Source of the DNA: Rallus limicola | Lineage: Eukaryota > Chordata > Aves > Gruiformes > Rallidae | Reading direction: 5' to 3' | Length of the DNA stretch: 64,000 nt | NCBI GenBank assembly: GCA_022605955.1 | Contig: JAKCOZ010000014.1 | Coordinates: forward strand, 15,692,001 to 15,756,000 | Shown here: one piece after another, positions 60,850 to 64,000 of the stretch | Layout: each line of letters opens with the position of its first letter | How positions within the stretch are numbered: position 1 is the stretch's first letter | Notes under the pieces: model-generated | Told to the model about the DNA's origin: nothing | What the model saw: only the letters and a program-made list of their open reading frames with translations | Databases searched by the model: none | Program-made: the position numbers and the translations under genes

Positions 60850-63800
60850 CTTGGTGTTTGTTTTTTACATGTAAGAAGCAGATGAGGAGCTCTGGATGTA
60901 ACTTAAATTACCCGTCTGTGGCGAGTAGAACCGCCTATTGCAATTTTTGTTTTCAAACGTTTTGAAAGACTTAGGAGTAGCTATGCTTATGGGGAGGAGA
61001 ATGCTGGGGGAGAGGGATGTGCTTGTTTTAGCATTTAGCCTCGCGATAGAGGTTGCGTTACTATTCAGCTGCGTAAGAACCACGCATATTGAACAATAAA
61101 CAAACGTGAACTGCCATGAAGCAGCCAGGCACCGTGAGTGGAAGGAGCAGCAAGTGGGTTTTAAGCCTTGCATTTCTTTTGAGTGTTGCCACTGAGCTGA
61201 AGTACTTCAGCAAACCAGATGGAAGACGGATTACTGCTTCTTTTGGTTTCTGAAATCCTTGGATAAAAGGCATAAGGTCAATTTGGTAATAGCTGAAATT
61301 ATTCTCAGCTAAAGCCATTCTGCAATTATAACATTGGTGATTGTTGAGGTTATGCAATCTCAGCTAAAGTTTGTTTGGCTGTGTCACAATGGTTTGGCGA
61401 GCTGATGTTTTTCTCTGGAGAGTGTATTTATTTTTTGTTATTGCTCTGAAAGATTTTATTTACCAAAAATGTGAATATCGATGAGTGCAGAAATACATGG
61501 TAACTGGTGAGCATTTGCAACGATGCAAAGAGCCTGAAACGATGTCTCTGAATGCTATGTTTTTGTTTTCTTAATTTCAATTTAATAGTAAGTTTAAAAC
61601 CCACAAGCAGGATTTACGCCCCACTCACGGAATATGCAAGTGTTCAGACACAATTATCTCTGTGATTTTAATTCAGTGGTCCTCACACAAGCACTAATTG
61701 GTTACGCTTGTTTAAGAATGTAAATGTACAAGTAGCCCTCTCCCACTTAGCAGCCCTTTTTTCTCAGTTTGTTTACAGCTGATCTGATTATGTGGCTAAA
61801 TCAGCTGTATTTCTGTGCATGAGAAACTGACTGAAATAATGCTGACAGAAGGAAGAGGGTCATGCATCAGTTGGCTGATGTTGCAGTGTAAAGGAATAAA
61901 AGATAGATGTACCGTAATGAAAATCAAATAGTTCAGATGAGTTTTTCCGGTTCTGTATTTTCAAAGAAACTTCCAGACACTGAAAAGGTCTCTGACTCAA
62001 AGGGAATGGTCCACACACGCTCCTCTATGTTGAATTTTAGTGGGACTTGTATTTTCAGTTCCCATCATCTAATACAGATAAGATTAAAATAGAAAGACTT
62101 TGCTCTCTCGTCATAAGATAAGCCCAACAGGTATCTGCTCGCTTTGTTGTTACCCTTATACCTTCCTTTGTTATACTTGTATAACAGTGCAAAAATATTT
62201 TCCTGATAACATCAGGAGAAAAAGCAAGTTCCCTTTGCTGGATGAAGAAACAGATTCCAGCTGACCTCACAAACCCCCCTTGTCCTGGATGAGATTTAAA
62301 AAAAATCAATCTCCGTGCTAGAGAAAGACTCCAGACGACATTACAGAAGTCGAGGTGTCAAAGCCATCTTGCTTACTCTGGATTTCACATAGTAACTTTG
62401 AGACCATCTATGTTAGAGGCCAATTCACAGTAGCTATCATTGTTCTTAGCTGCTTGACATTTGGGATTGTACTACTGTCTGTGTCGATATTCTTCAAATA
62501 CACAACATTTCTAAACGCACCATGCTTGTGATCCTGATGTCTATCCAACAGAAGCAGTTACTTGTCAACTAGAGCTTATGACTTAATAAAGTATGAAAAG
62601 AGAGCGATAGTGTTTATCACCCACTTTTTTTTCCTAACAGCCCACTTAGTAAGCTCCTTTTCCAAACAACATCACAAATAGCTTGCCAAAATCATCCCTG
62701 AGCGAAATACATAGAGACGTTTGACCTGGTACAGTCTGAGGGGGAAAGGTTGTCTCTGCTTGTTATTTATATGACAGTGATAGAAATGGCAGCTTGATGA
62801 AATTAACATTGTATAATACGCCTGATTTGATTCGAGAGCAACAGCTAAGCACCCCAGCTCACAAGCAGGGGGGCTCACACGAGTTGCATCCTTGCGGTGC
62901 TGCAGCAAGCATGTGGTTGACTACCATAGAGCCTCTGTAGGCCCTTTGTTTCTTGCTCCCACAGGTCCTCCGAGTGTCTATTCCACGTCTTCTCCATCTT
63001 TGACTTCAGACATGATTTCCAGCTGAAAATTTGAGCCTTGCATCCCAGATGGCCCAGGCTGAAAAGGAGAACCACATTATTTTTATGTCTTGTAGGGATT
63101 TAGGATAACAAGGAAAAAGTAGAATAAAACTGATTGATTTCTGTTCATGATGGCAAGAGGACCTTGAAGCCATCATAGGATGTCCCTGGGAGTTCCTATC
63201 CATGCCATTCTGTCCCTGGAGGACTTAGCTTATCTGCTGTGCGTGCTTCAATCAGTTGCCTCAGGGAATAGAGCTGCATGTGTTGAAGCTAGCTGTGGCT
63301 AAGCCTGAGTGGAAGCCCAGACAGGGATGGAGGACTGAAGATTTACACAGCTCTCAAGATGTGTAAATGAGGAAGTCTGCCCCGAGTCCTTTTGTCTGTT
63401 TCCCTGGGAAGAACTCTTGGTGGTGTTGAGGTGGGGCAGGAATTCTGACATCAGCTGAGCTTGCCTGGTTCTGGACTGAAGTGTGATGGCAGTCTGGCAG
63501 CTGGATGTTCCAGCCTTGGATAAGGCAGTAAAGCAAGGAAAAGTCACAATCATGTCAGTCTTTGTCAGAGTCTGGAGATTCATGTTACTGGGTATTCTTA
63601 GATACTGGTGGTTTACAGAGGCCCTGCAGCCCCCAGGCACTTGTTCAACTTCTTATGTAACTGCATTGTAGACTCTCTCACAGTGCTCCCCTGCAAACTG
63701 GAGTGGCAGTTTGAGACCAATGTCAGCGTACTTGTTGTGTTCCTGGTGTGACTGTCCCGTGTTATCCCCTTTTCTAGAGATATCCGAGTGTGGGAAACAA

Positions 63801-64000
63801 ACTGAAAATCAGTATAGGTTTACCAGGAAAGGGTCAACTACTCGGCGGTCCTCTTTCACATTAATTTTGCCAACATCTTCCAACCAACATGTCTCTGCCT
63901 CTGGTGAGCATAAGGAGGGTATTTCTACAGATACCCCAAGTCCTGGAAGCTGTAAGGGATGTTAGTAACATGGGAGACCTTCTTGTGCCTGAGGCCTGCC
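60850..64000. other. DNA upstream of ABHD5, possibly ANO10 intron 1; no coding exon seen
   Basis: Beyond the CpG island I see no recognisable coding exon or repeat. In mammals the neighbour here is ANO10, transcribed away from ABHD5, with its first coding exon far inside the gene. I looked for the start of the anoctamin-10 protein on the plus strand and did not find it, which fits a long first intron but does not prove one. Confidence 0.5.

Noticed and set aside
60850..64000. First coding exon of ANO10
   Set aside because: No plus-strand frame encodes the expected anoctamin-10 N-terminus, and the first mammalian intron is very long, so it is probably beyond the window.
1..64000. CRISPR arrays, operons, prophage or bacterial mobile systems
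   Set aside because: The window is bird nuclear DNA with spliced genes and CR1 elements. The short tandem repeats present are ordinary microsatellites.

Overview
This window is vertebrate nuclear DNA, almost certainly from a bird. It holds spliced exons with canonical GT-AG junctions, a CpG-island promoter, CR1 LINE fragments with the avian CR1 3' end, and ERVL-like LTRs of a type common in birds. I see no prokaryotic or operon-like organisation.

The only protein-coding gene I can support is ABHD5 (CGI-58), on the minus strand. All seven exons can be read: coding pieces at 59956-59981, 46383-46468, 45764-46136, 42636-42790, 39185-39296, 38442-38628 and 36071-36160. Their phases join exactly into 1029 nt, or 342 residues plus stop. 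The protein has an alpha/beta-hydrolase fold with Asn146 where a hydrolase would have its nucleophile serine. It also keeps the N-terminal tryptophan anchor, the PKA-type RKYS site, the HxxxxD motif and the Arg/Gly pair linked to ATGL activation. It is therefore predicted to be a lipid-droplet co-activator of ATGL (PNPLA2) rather than a hydrolase.

Layout: 1 to about 33,000 is intergenic, moderately GC-rich DNA downstream of ABHD5, with two ERV LTRs, two CR1 fragments, simple repeats, an unusual inverted/direct repeat cluster at 26.8 kb and several AT-rich blocks that resemble conserved non-coding elements. From about 33,060 to 36,070 the DNA is AT-rich and probably contains the ABHD5 3' UTR. 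36,071-59,981 is the coding span with six introns, intron 1 being 13.5 kb. About 59,380-60,840 is a CpG island covering exon 1 and the promoter. 60,850-64,000 shows no coding exon. In mammals ANO10 lies head-to-head with ABHD5, so this part may be the start of ANO10 (non-coding first exon or intron 1), but nothing in the sequence proves it.

Most of the window is non-coding, and most open frames in it look like chance. I found no convincing new biological system. The items most worth checking are the hairpin-forming repeat at 26.8 kb, a possible in-frame N-terminal extension of ABHD5, and the divergent promoter.
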